In this document: positions 36,715-46,705 of the stretch, one piece after another
Numbering within the stretch: the first letter of the stretch is position 1
Layout: each line of letters begins with the position of its first letter
Assembly: GCA_014843695.1 (NCBI GenBank)
Contig: CM026386.1
Location: forward strand, 84,123,791-84,187,790
Direction: 5' to 3'
Source of the DNA: Archivesica marissinica
Lineage: Eukaryota > Mollusca > Bivalvia > Venerida > Vesicomyidae
DNA: 64,000 nt
Program-made: the position numbers and the translations under genes
Notes under the pieces: model-generated
The model's database searches: none
Seen by the model: only the letters and a program-made list of their open reading frames with translations
Told to the model about the DNA's origin: nothing

Positions 36715-36800
36715 CGCTCTCGAGACCTCATTCCCGATGGAATTCATCGTCATGGTGTGGAAGTGTTGAATTTAAATGAATTGTCTAAGTATCCTATCCT
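36715..36800 (-). mobile_element. SINE-B fragment inside the predicted intron
   Basis: CTCTCGAGACCTCATTCCCG and ATGGAATTCATCGTCATGG match the reverse complement of the SINE-B body. The following TTGAATTTAAATGAATTGTC matches less well, and no tRNA head is clear. It shows that the predicted intron tolerated an insertion. Confidence 0.65.
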
Positions 36801-37138
36801 TGTAGACCAGGCGCCAGGTTGATATGTAACCATTATCTAAGTAGCTGGCGGCTCACCAACCGGCTATTTCAGAACGAACCCCTAAACTAGTTTCAAACCG
36901 TCGACCCGCTCCGTAGGCGTTTCGCCTTAATCACTAATAAATAAATTATGACATCATAACATCACTTTTACAACTACAATTTAAGCACTAATTATTGCTA
37001 AGCACATCATTGGAATCTATTAATTGCGATAAAACAACACAACGTAACACAATATTAATAGTAGACTATTCGTCTTACATTCTGTGTATGTATAACCATA
37101 TTTGAATTGTGATCTTCTCATTGAAATCTTCAGATAAA

Positions 37139-37417
37139 ATGGCAAGCTTCACAACATTGAGCGTAATACTGGTGGTCGCCTGTCTGTGCATGACAAACGT
37201 AGCGGGTACGGATGTCGTATACTGCTCTGTGCAGTGTTTATTTGGCATGCGCAAAGGTAGTTGCGAATGTGGCACACTATTGGAGCTTTATCAACTGAGA
37301 CACAGCAAGAGAACTAGTAGCAGAGAATACGCTCAACGAATAACGACGTCATACCGGAGGAAACATGTGTCACATAAGCGAAATCATGAGCCCAGTATTT
37401 TCCGTTATGGAAAATAA
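37139..37417 (+). CDS. small secreted, four-cysteine, C-terminally amidated peptide precursor
   Basis: This is a 92-residue open frame. The start ATG at 37139 is chosen because the predicted splice acceptor (AG at 37132-37133) removes the upstream in-frame start, and because it gives a clean signal peptide at residues 1-23 (hydrophobic core 7-18, cleavage after NVAG). The mature part has cysteines at 29, 33, 42 and 44 (C-x3-C-x8-C-x-C), enough for two disulfides. A very basic tail follows, with convertase sites KR at 57-58, RRK at 73-75 and KR at 80-81. The protein ends in ...FRYGK, so convertase, carboxypeptidase and amidating enzyme would release residues 82-90 as a 9-residue peptide ending in FRY-amide. 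This is the layout of a neuropeptide or hormone precursor. The cationic tail would also suit an antimicrobial peptide. I do not recognise the family. It follows the promoter and 5' exon described above and is the only well-formed host gene seen. Confidence 0.7.
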   Translation: MASFTTLSVILVVACLCMTNVAGTDVVYCSVQCLFGMRKGSCECGTLLELYQLRHSKRTSSREYAQRITTSYRRKHVSHKRNHEPSIFRYGK

Positions 37418-37418
37418 A
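37413..37418 (+). terminator. AATAAA overlapping the stop codon
   Basis: AATAAA spans the TAA stop of the peptide gene (37415-37417). Use of this signal would leave almost no 3' UTR. The signal at 38029 is a better placed alternative. Confidence 0.25.
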
Positions 37419-37489
37419 CAAAAATGTCCAGGTATGGCTACCATTTTAACGTGTACCTCCTAGCAATATTCCTATTGATACTTTGAGTT

Positions 37490-37790
37490 TATTACGTGGC
37501 TAGTTTCATATCAGCATAGGTATCGACCCGAGGTGACTTGATATGAGCATGAGACCGAACCGAGGGTCGAACGCTGATATCAAGTTATCGAGGTCGATAC
37601 ATAGGCTGATATCAAGTTATCGAGGTCGATACATAGGCTGATATCAAGTTATCGAGGTCGATACATATGCTGATATCAAGTTATCGATGTCGATACATAG
37701 GCTGATATCAAGTTATCGAGGTCGATACATATGCTGATATCAAGTTATCGAAGTCGATACATAGGCTGATATCAAACTAGCAACGTAATA
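37490..37790. mobile_element. foldback/MITE-like element with internal 32-bp tandem repeats
   Basis: The left end ATTACGTGGCTAGTTTCATA (from 37491), continuing TCAGCATAGGTATCGAC, is mirrored by the right end (GTCGATACATAGGCTGATAT, then CAAACTAGCAACGTAAT, to 37789) with a few mismatches. Between them are about six to seven direct copies of a 32-bp unit, GCTGATATCAAGTTATCGAG plus GTCGATACATAG. The left unit is inverted relative to the rest. Terminal inverted repeats around a variable tandem core are typical of some non-autonomous elements. The element begins about 70 bp after the peptide stop codon, so it may lie in that gene's 3' UTR. Confidence 0.7.
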
Positions 37791-38028
37791 ATCGAAATCA
37801 TGCTCTCCGTTATCCATTAATCAGGAATAAATGACAATTACTAACACGAAACGATTGAAACATTACCACGAAACTGCTAACATCATTCTCTTATCTGTCA
37901 AATTTGACACACTGGGACGCTACGGAAGTAAGCAATCTAGCACCGAGTGCGCATGCGTTATTTCACAGGAATTAGTTATGATACAGCTTTTTCTTTTATT
38001 TTATATATTATATTTTACATGTAACACA

Positions 38029-38034
38029 AATAAA
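38029..38034 (+). terminator. candidate polyadenylation signal of the peptide gene
   Basis: AATAAA occurs in the context ACACAAATAAAGGATGATCA at the end of an AT-rich stretch. No other strong signal lies between this and the stop codon except the one overlapping the stop. If used, the 3' UTR would be about 620 nt and contain the foldback element. Confidence 0.35.
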
Positions 38035-38049
38035 GGATGATCAAAATCG

Positions 38050-38559
38050 AACCATAAGCAAAACAAATAGAACTAAAAAGTTGACAACAACAAAGGAGAC
38101 CCAGTGGATGATGCAATTTTTGTTCCGATAGTGATGTAAAATGTCGTTGTTACTATTAATAGACTATTTTATATCATCTAAAAACATAACGTTCTAGTCA
38201 TATTTAAAATTAATAGAACAAAAGTAATTTGTAACTTCATATGTACATAGCATATGCTGCATCCGCATTCTCTGTAAGTGTATGTAAGTGTATTGTTGTA
38301 GAATATATGCATACAGCTGTACAACATCATGCTATAATATATTATAAATATTGCTATTTGTCTATTTTAGGTCAGACGTGAACATGGACAGGACACAGTG
38401 CAGCTTTCATTACAGTTTATTATTCATTACTTGGATATGGGAGGACTAAACACTATCTGACAGATAGACATGAACTTTTATTTTCTCTCAGGTACATATG
38501 TACAACATGAGGGTGTAAACAACACATATTTAGCCAATGGTGCTTCCGATAATGACCTG
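38050..38559. other. unique stretch, nothing firm
   Basis: A possible splice acceptor (TTTGTCTATTTTAG, ending at about 38371) is followed by about 90 bp of less AT-rich sequence. It could be a 3' exon of the peptide gene, but no coding signal supports that. Confidence 0.3.
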
Positions 38560-39275
38560 AAAGGAACAACAGTTGTATAACTAATTATAGCATGCATACT
38601 AATGTATAGTAACTTGATGAAAGGAACAACAGTTGTATAACTAACTGTATCATACATACTAATGTATAGTAACTTGTTGAAAGGAACAACAGTTGTATAA
38701 CTAACTGTATCATACATAATAATGTATAGTAACTTGTTGAAAGGAACAACAGTTGTATAACTAATCATAGCATGCATAATAATGTATAGTAACTTGATGG
38801 AAGGAACAACAGTTGTATAACTAATTATAGCATGCATAATAATGTATAGTAACTTGATGAAAGGAACAACAGTTGTATAACTAATCATAGCATGCATAAT
38901 AATGTATAGTAACTTGATGGAAGGAACAACAGTTGTATAACTAATTATAGCATGCATAATAATGTATAGTAACTTGATGAAAGGAACAACAGTTGTATAA
39001 CTAATTATATCATACATAATAATGTATAGTAACTTGATGGAAGGAACAACAGTTGTATAACTAATTATATCATACATAATAGTGTATAGTAACTTGATGA
39101 AAGGAACAACAGTTGTATAACTAATTATATCATACATAATAATGTATAGTAACTTGATGGAGGGGACAACAGTTGTATAACTAATTATATCTTACATAAT
39201 GTATAGTAACTTGATGGAGGGGACAACAGTTGTATAACTAATTATATCTTACATAATAATGTATAGTAACGTGAT
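38560..39275. repeat. 60-bp tandem array, about 12 copies, dimeric
   Basis: The unit carries AAAGGAACAACAGTTGTATA, ACTAATTATAGCATGCATAA and TAATGTATAGTAACTTGATG. GATGAAAGG and GATGGAAGG alternate from copy to copy through the right-hand copies, so the working unit is a 120-bp dimer. The penultimate unit has lost 3 bp. The minus-strand open frame with a 20-residue period is a by-product. Confidence 0.95.
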
Positions 39276-39336
39276 GGATGATTCTTCATATCCTAGATTT
39301 ACATACATATACAATGTTATTCACGACATATGTTGT

Positions 39337-39509
39337 GTGTTACGCTTATTTAGCGTCGCTACCGGTTACCCATATGAGTGCCGCCTCCTGAAGAGATTAG
39401 TCGATTTAGATTTTGGAGGATAGTGCATCATACAGACAGAGACCCATTCCAGAGTCTCCTCTGGTTCGTTTACGTGCACGGTGTAAAGCACCGACACGAG
39501 ACCTCGGTT
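39337..39509 (-). mobile_element. SINE-A fragment lacking the tRNA head
   Basis: Starting at TTACGCTTATTTAGCGTCGC this matches the tail and body of SINE-A up to GACACGAGACCTCGGTT, then diverges. The B and A boxes are absent. Confidence 0.87.
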
Positions 39510-39879
39510 AGACATACTTCCACTTTTCCGCATATATAGCATAGAAAGAACGAACAAAACAAAGAAATGTAATGGATTAACTAAATGTACCTAACTACAA
39601 TCAGTCCACCCACACTCCTACTGCAAACACTCAACGATGTAGACAATGATAAGCATTATTATCATTGATTTCATATAATCAAGATAATTACCGACCAGTC
39701 AACCGATGATTTAATTAGTCTGCGATTAAGCCTTCACTGCCATTTACTTATTTAATATATTATGTTCAATTACGTTATATAATATCTATATATTTTCCAT
39801 TAATGAGTGATACACGCACGCACGCGCGCACATATATCTACATAATTATAATACACCTATATATATATATATTACCGGA

Positions 39880-40400
39880 TTACATGGATATACTTATTCC
39901 CGGCAAATCTGCCGCGCGTACACCATACAATCTTAGAACTAATAACAACATTACGACCGTTGCAAGACGCACGGGTAGTTATTCAAAGTCCTTCATTCCA
40001 CCTATCTGTTTCTCTTTGGAATGACCTTGATTTAGATATCAGGAAATACTCTTTGCTCGGCATTTTTAAAAGTAAACTAAAAGCTATCTTCAAACCGCCA
40101 GACGTAACCTGTTGCTTTTTTCTAGGCTAAATACTATATTCTGCTTTACATGCAAGATTAAGGAATATGTGCAGTAATCTCAATATTGACCTATACCTAA
40201 ACCATTTAAGGGATGACCCAGACTGCCAATGTGGCTGCATTCGCCAGTAGTGGAAATACAAATATACAGCCAACACGAACGTTCTTATATATATAACACC
40301 TGTAATATAGGGGATGGAGCAACGTGTCTTGTATAGCTCCGTGTGTGAACAACGCAAACATGGACGAACACATTGAATAACAAGGACACTGCGATATGGA
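39880..40400 (+). pseudogene. LINE ORF2 C-terminal remnant
   Basis: The plus strand in shifting frames reads TPYNLRTNNNITTVARRTGS, a SKSFIPPI segment, WNDLDLDIRKYSLLGIFKSK, then LHARLRNMCSNLNIDLYL and a DDPDCQCG finger start. The order (T-P-Y-N-L-R, S-F-I-P, W-N-L, FK, then a cysteine finger) is that of LINE tails. It contains at least two frame changes and a TAG after the finger. The RT palm is not present. Confidence 0.7.
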
Positions 40401-40774
40401 GAACAAACTAGACTGTCCTCACAAACTTCAAATTACAGCATTAAATTTGCATTTATTTTGATTCATTTAAGATGTATTCATATCTACCCCCTTTGACAGA
40501 CATTTAAATCAACTGCAATTATTAGATGTATTTTAAGTATTCTGCGGTGTGGTCGCATACAGAAATGCAAGTACACCCTCTTTGACCTGCCATCTCTCTG
40601 GTGGCCTGGATAGTGTTCTCACCACCTAGTGCATGTATTTGCATCTGTATGCATTCATATGTAACTTGTTCCTCAATCAAGTGATTTTAAGCAGCATGTG
40701 TAAACTGTTTTGTAATTATGTTGTTTCATTTACCAAACTGGTCTAATAACGTATATAAAATCACACATATATGA
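40401..40774. other. probable LINE 3' untranslated sequence, no gene
   Basis: No coding signal is seen. Position directly after an ORF2 tail on the plus strand makes 3' UTR the likely origin. Confidence 0.35.
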
Positions 40775-41150
40775 TATGATATATCTTTATTTCGTAATAA
40801 GCCATTTCTGGGCCATGAACAAAACATTACAAAGTGAAACATGTATGGTAATATGGTGACGGACACTAATCTCAACAAAGCATCAATACAAACATTACAA
40901 AGTGAAACATGTATGGTAATATTGTGACGGACACCAATCTCAACGAAAAATTATAGGAGAGACATACATTCTTATAAACAAAAACAATGCACACAAAAAC
41001 AAACAAAAACAACAAGAATTGAGTATTACTCATTGAAAACAATAAGATCTGTTTAGATATTGACAAATGAGCTACGACATTCAAATGCTTTAAAAACGTA
41101 TATATATAATTTCCGAACTGTATTTTCATTGTCTAATTGCATTAACTTAA
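40775..41150 (-). mobile_element. LINE 3' end, minus strand
   Basis: The minus strand ends in GGCTTATTACGAAATAAAGA followed by TATATCATATCATAT. An AATAAA next to an ATATC simple-repeat tail is typical of LINE 3' ends. A 58-bp segment (AAACATTACAAAGTGAAACA, then TGTATGGTAATATGGTGACG) is duplicated at about 40825-40883 and 40884-40942. No coding part is left. Confidence 0.55.
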
Positions 41151-41846
41151 CAAATGTAACCATATTAGGTATATGCCAATAATAGTTCTTAATATTTATA
41201 ATATATACATATATACAACAACCTACGTGTTAATTTAAGCTTAACATACGTAACAGTAGAAACTCAAAATGTGGAAAAAGGGTTGTCCCCTAACTGTTTC
41301 TTCCGATTATAATTTTGACAGCTTAATTTTAGGCTGACGTTTTTTTAAAATTAAAATCATGGCTCTTTATATAATTCCATTATGAAGCTGAAATCGTACT
41401 TAACCTTGATCAAATACAAATGCTATATATCATCTGTAATTCTAGTGCTTATAATGTACCACGTGAATGATTAATATATATATATATGTGCTGTCCAATT
41501 GTTGTCGACTTGTTTCTTCGGACCCCGCCATTACCCTTAGACGATATATATTTATTATTTAATCTATCTCACAAGAACGCGTTCCGTTCGGCCTCGATTA
41601 TGTACCCATACCTCTTTCCCACAACGTATATTTCCTGTACGAAGAAATAACCCAGGAACGTCAAAATCACAACTAAATGTTTAGTTTCTACACCGCGTAT
41701 AATTGATATCACTAGAACAAAACGATAACTCCACTATGTATGGAATAGTATCTCAGTCGTGTCCTCTCCCCTCCAACACGACAACTCTGCATTTTACTCG
41801 TATCCACTATGAAGCTGAAACGACAGTGAAATGACAGTTATGTGTG
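41151..41846. other. unique stretch, nothing recognised
   Basis: AT-rich DNA with a short (TA)n near 41473 and no recognisable gene. Confidence 0.4.
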
Positions 41847-42124
41847 TTTTTGCGTTTATTTATCGTCGCTATCGGTTGCCCATATGAGCGACGCCTCCTG
41901 AAGAGATTAGTAATTTTAGATATTCGGAGGATAGTGCAACGATACAGACAGAGAACCATTCCGGAATCTCCTCTGGATCTTTTACGTGCACGGTGTAAAG
42001 CACTGACACGAGACCTCTGTTTAAAGTCCCATCTGAAAGACTTTTATTAGGGTTATACGGGGGATCGAACCTGCGATCCCTGGATTACCAGTCCAGCGTG
42101 TACCACTGGACCACAAATCCGTCT
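41847..42124 (-). mobile_element. full-length SINE-A with intact A and B boxes
   Basis: This is the best preserved SINE-A. In minus orientation it starts near 42124 with a tRNA-like head. The A box TGGTCCAGTGGT is the complement of 42102-42113, and the B box GGTTCGATCCC is the complement of 42061-42071, a spacing normal for tRNA promoters. The tRNA-unrelated body follows, ending in the CGACGATAAATAAACGCAAA tail. Intact internal promoter boxes mean Pol III transcription is possible. Confidence 0.92.
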
Positions 42125-42439
42125 GTTCGACAATAATCGATATATATAAATATATATACACACGAGAGTAGACATGTGCCAGGGGCAGTAAACTCTTGTA
42201 TTTAGAACATACGTAAATTCATAAGTTATCTTTCTTCTTCATACTGTTTGCAGGTAAATCTATGACATATATTTGAATTAACCCCTTAGTGGTCATTTAG
42301 GGACACATTGCTAAGCTGCAGAATAAGATAAAGAATGTATGGGAAATGCCAGTACCTTACATTGAGGGAGGTACCTCCGTGGAATCATGCATACAGTACA
42401 CACCTCGTAACAGACGGATTCTATGTTCGATCCCAGCCT
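42125..42439. other. unique stretch, nothing recognised
   Basis: No gene or repeat is recognised; a short TATATA run lies at about 42140-42160. Confidence 0.4.
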
Positions 42440-42545
42440 GAACTACAGTGTTATACGCTACGTAGCTTCTTCTCTCTCCACATGGAGATGGATTCCACGA
42501 GGAGTGTGGTCTCGAGCACGATTGGTATAGTAAGAAATATACGAT
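42440..42545 (+). mobile_element. SINE-B fragment
   Basis: TTCTTCTCTCTCCACATGGA, GATGGATTCCACGAGGAG and TGGTCTCGAGCACGATTG match the SINE-B body in plus orientation with several substitutions. The head is not clear. Confidence 0.6.
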
Positions 42546-42599
42546 AAATTAGATTTGTATGAACACCATACATTACACCATTGATGACATTTTAGATAT

Positions 42600-43735
42600 A
42601 TCGGACCAAGTAACAAAGTACATAACAACATGACACGGGCGACTGTTGTAACAAAGTACATAACAACATGACACTGGCGACTGTTGTAACAAAGCACATT
42701 CTAATAGGACACGGGTGACTGTTGTAACAAAGTACATAACAACAGGACACGGGCGACTTTTGTAACAAAGTACATCACAACAGGACACGGGCGACTGTTG
42801 TAACAAAGTACATAACAACAGGACACGGGCGACTGTTGTAACAAAGTACATCACAACAGGACACGGGCGACTGTTGTAACAAAGTACATAACAACAGGAG
42901 ACGGGCGACTGTTGTAACAAAGCACATACTAACAGGGCACTGGCGACTGTTGTAGCAAAGTACATAATAACAGGACACGGGTGACTTTTGTAACAAAGTA
43001 CATCACAACAGGACTCGGGCGACTGTTGTAACAAAGTACATATCAACAGGACACGGGCGCCTGTTGTAACACAGTACATAACAACAGGACACGGGCGAAT
43101 TTTGTAACAAAGTACATAACAACAGGACACGGGCGACTTTTGTAACATGGTACATATCAACAGGACACGGGTGACTGTTGTAACAAAGTACATCACACCA
43201 GGACACGGGCGACTGTTGTCACAAAGTACATCACAACAGGACACGGGTGACTGTTGTAACAAAGTACATAACAACAGGACACGGGCGACTTTTGTAACAA
43301 AGTACATAACAACAGGACATGGGCGACTGTTGTAACAAAGTATAACAAGGACACGGGCGCCTGTTGTAACAAAGTACATAACAACAGGACACGGGCGACT
43401 GTTAAACAGTACATAACAACAGGACACGGGCGCCTGTTGTAACAAAGTACATAACAACAGGACACGGGCGCCTGTTGTAACACAGTACATAACAACAGGA
43501 CACGAGCGACTTTTGTAACAAAGTAAATCACAAATGGACACGGGCGACTGTTGTAACAAAGTACATAACAACAGGACACGGGCGCCTGTTGTAACACAGT
43601 ACATAACAACAGGACACGGGCGACTGTTGTAACAAAGTACATAACAAGAGGACACGGGCGACTGTTGTAACAAAGCACATAACAACAGGACACGGGCGAC
43701 TTTTGTAACAAAGTACATCACAACAGGACACGAAT
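42600..43735. repeat. 38-bp tandem array, about 30 copies
   Basis: The unit is GGACACGGGCGACTGTTGTA plus ACAAAGTACATAACAACA. Variants include GACTTTTG, GCCTGTTG, ACATCACAAC and AACACAGTAC. Three units make 114 bp, giving a 38-residue period in the long minus-strand frame (VARVLLLCTLLQQSP and similar). Short deletions near 43340 and 43400 change phase. It is not a gene. Confidence 0.95.
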
Positions 43736-43737
43736 GG

Positions 43738-43885
43738 CAAAACACTGCTGCTCGAATAATCTCTAGAACATTAATATTTGACAATATCACCCCAGTAGTG
43801 CGTGCCCTCCCATTGGCTTCCCGTACAGTGCATAGTACAATACAAAATTCTCACACAAACGTACAGGGCAATCCATGATGAATAT
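43738..43885 (+). pseudogene. LINE ORF2 scrap (thumb region)
   Basis: The plus strand reads QNTAARIISRTLIFDNITPV, an RALPLASRTVH-like segment, then (after a frame change) VQYKILTQTYRAIHDE-like residues. QN-A-A-R, D-I-T-P-V-L and Y-K-I-L-T...A-I-H are landmarks just after the RT palm in mollusc LINEs. About 50 codons remain, joined directly to the 38-bp array. Confidence 0.68.
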
Positions 43886-44609
43886 TTTAGAAATATATGT
43901 GCCACATAGGATTTCCCAGTAACCAGTCAGCAAACATTTGATGTGTATGGTTGTTATTATATTTTGCTAATAGTTTATTATCGAAACTGTAGCATGTTAG
44001 CTGTGAATCGTTTTCGTTTTGCCTTTTGTCATGGTAAATATATATAGGCACATTTGTTCGAATCATAGATTGACTGATATTTGTTATTGGAATGTTACAT
44101 AAGAACACAGCTTAGATCTGTTCGATATTATATCACTCCAAGCATATATGATACGCGATCATTGCAGTCGTAAAACAAGACGTATGGATGGCGTATGTGA
44201 ACAGTGAATGTCCAGATCAATTTTCAGCAATATGTATACTAATCTGTGTTTTCTCTGTTTGTTCTGCGAATAAGACACAATATTGGACCACTATTAATTA
44301 ACCCGAGTTTGGTTAATGGGTATCGACGCATTAAGATCACGATATGTATCGCCCTCTTTATGCCCAAATATCCACATGTTTTACAAGTGAAATGCGCATA
44401 CTCTAATCAGACTGAGAGTATGCGCAGACTGACCTAAGTTTCTACATTTCGCACATGCTGAATCACCTATTTTCTCGAGTAGCAGCATCAACACTGTTGT
44501 TTTGTTAATTTCTTGACCACTTATATTCAGTTATTGAACAATATGAAACACTCATATATTTATTACAACAACACTTACTATTAAATAGCATGATGCCATC
44601 AAATGCTCT
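43886..44609. other. unique stretch with one perfect hairpin
   Basis: No gene is recognised. A perfect 12-bp hairpin, TGCGCATACTCT (44393-44404) with its complement at 44415-44426 and a 10-bp loop, stands out. What it does is unknown. Confidence 0.5.
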
Positions 44610-46705
44610 GCTTTGATTGACCTTCCATGGCCTCATTACGTTGTCATTAACGCTAGCCATGGAAATAGACGGCCAGTCAGAGCGTTATCATCCGCCGTAG
44701 TTTTCATTATGAATATTGGACCCTATTCTAGCCGTCTTATTACCCATACACTGGACACATATATTGTGTTTGCCATCATCTTTATTACCAATATTCATGT
44801 GTCACTTTATTTACCATCCCTCAACAATACTCACTCAGGAGAGATAGAGACAAATCCAGGTACAACAACTGATCAGTCGGATACGCTCGCATAGTCTTAT
44901 CTTACCCTACTCAACAATGGTCTAACTATCATATTAATATTCAAAGTTTACTTCCCAAGCTCGATATTTTTTCTGTCGAAGCACAGCCTTACGATATACT
45001 CGTCTTTACAGAAACGTGGCTTTCCGCTTCCGTATCTGATTCCGAACTTCACATTCCAAATTTTAATCAACCGTTTCGATGTGACAGAAATGACAGGATT
45101 GGAGGAGGTGTTACCATCTACGCGAGGGACAGTTTACATGCCACAAAACGCCAGGATCTGCATGTAAACGGTATAGAGGCTCTTTGGTTAGAGGTTCATG
45201 TAAACCAGCCTACACTTCTAGTTGGTGGCCTCTACCGTCTCCACTATGCAAACAACAACCAATGGCTCCTGCTAGAGCAGAGTGTCGACCAAGCTTTTCA
45301 TCAACGCTGTAATAATATTATAGTAACAGGCGACTTCAACATTAACATTAGTCATTCCCATTCAAATAAATTGTTCCGTCTCATTTCTTCGTACAATCAG
45401 CTAATATCGACCCCAACACATTTCACAGAACATTCTCAGTCCCTTATCGACCTGATATTTGTTCGCAACAACCAACACGTCCTCTCCAGTTTTGTGTCTG
45501 ACCTCTTCGTGCCAGAACGTATCCGTTACCATTGTCCAGTAGTAGTTGTCCTTAATTTCTCAAAACCCACATCTAGAAATTGTCGACGCCGCATCTGGTT
45601 ACACGACAACGGCGATTATAAGATGTTTAATGACAAACTACGTTCAACAGACTGTAACACAATCATAGACGACGTTAATTTGGACCAGATGGCTGAAAGT
45701 ATTACAGCTTCCATACTTCAAGCAGCAACAGAGAGCATCCCCAACAAAACAGTAACCATTCGGCCAGGTGACGTTCCATGGATGACCAGCGAGGTGAATC
45801 AATCCACCAGGAAGAGTAACAGAGTCCATCAGATAGTCAAGCATCTAAATACCAAATTGGCATGGGTAAACTTTAGACGATGCAGGAACAACACCACCGC
45901 TCTAATCAGAAAGACGAAAGATACTCACCTACACAACATAATCGACAGGATGAACTCATCTTCCATTCCAGTAAAACAGTGGTTCAAACTGTCGAAACAA
46001 CTCTCAAACAACACTAAGTCTTCTGGCATTCCTACCCCTAATATCTGAATACCTTCTTCTGTGAGCAATCCTCAATAGACAACCACAATCACAACCCACC
46101 ACCCATCACACCAATGACACCATCCACTCTGTCACATATCAGCATAACACATCAGGATGTTAGAGACGCGATCTCTCTTATCAACCCATCGAAGGCTAGC
46201 GGGACAGACTTGGTTAGTCCTTGACTCATTAAGGAAGGTGCCAACGAGCTCGCTGTACCACTCTCTGTCTACTTCACCAAGCTACTTGCGAAGTCCACAT
46301 TTCCTTCTCATTGGAAACTAGTCAACGTATGCCCAATATTTAAAACATCTGATCCATCAAAACCCTCAAACAATCCCTGTTATACAATGTTGGATCGAGA
46401 TGGAATAAGGTACTCCATACCCGACTACGACTAGGATGTAGTTCATTGTGCTACGACCGTCACAGGACAAATATCATCGACTCTCCTTTGTGCGCATGTG
46501 GGTCTATCGAATCAGTCAGTTACTTTCTTCAGCATTGCCAAGGTACAATCCCCAACGTCTAGAACATCAATCTAACCTTCCATGTGCTGCCACACTCAAC
46601 AATCTCTTGTTTGGTGATGAGCATCTCACTACACACAGTAACACCACACTTTACCTGAATGTCCAGAGCTATATTGCAACAAAAAAACGTTTCGATAGTT
46701 AGGTG
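44610..46705 (+). mobile_element. LINE with 2A-like N-terminus, APE endonuclease and deleted RT core
   Basis: Three parts are seen. First, 44613-44894 has a hydrophobic stretch followed by GEIETNPGT, close to the 2A consensus DxExNPGP. Second, after a frame change at about 44895 there is a stop-free frame to 46048 with APE endonuclease landmarks: INIQSLLPKLDIF, LVFTETWLS, GGVTIYARD, VTGDFNINI and a LIDLIFV block. The usual SDH(C/R)P motif is altered to RYHCPV. Third, a linker near 46130-46370 (SKASGTDLVSP, then FTKLLAKSTFPSHWK) runs straight into the C-terminal finger (CSSLCYDRHRTNIIDSPLC, CGSIESV) at about 46400-46590. The palm from motif A to YADD is deleted. CR1-group affinity is likely. 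Confidence 0.82.

Noticed and set aside
37109..37138. Upstream in-frame start of the peptide gene (MIFSLKSSDK extension)
   Set aside because: It lies in the predicted intron before the acceptor at 37133, and it would put ten polar or charged residues before the signal peptide.
42573..43790. 405-codon minus-strand frame with cysteine-rich repeats
   Set aside because: It is the 38-bp array read in three frames with a 114-bp period. The last part continues into a LINE scrap on the other strand.
43887..44108. 73-codon minus-strand frame
   Set aside because: There is no recognisable family, signal peptide or splice context, and its length is within chance for AT-rich DNA.
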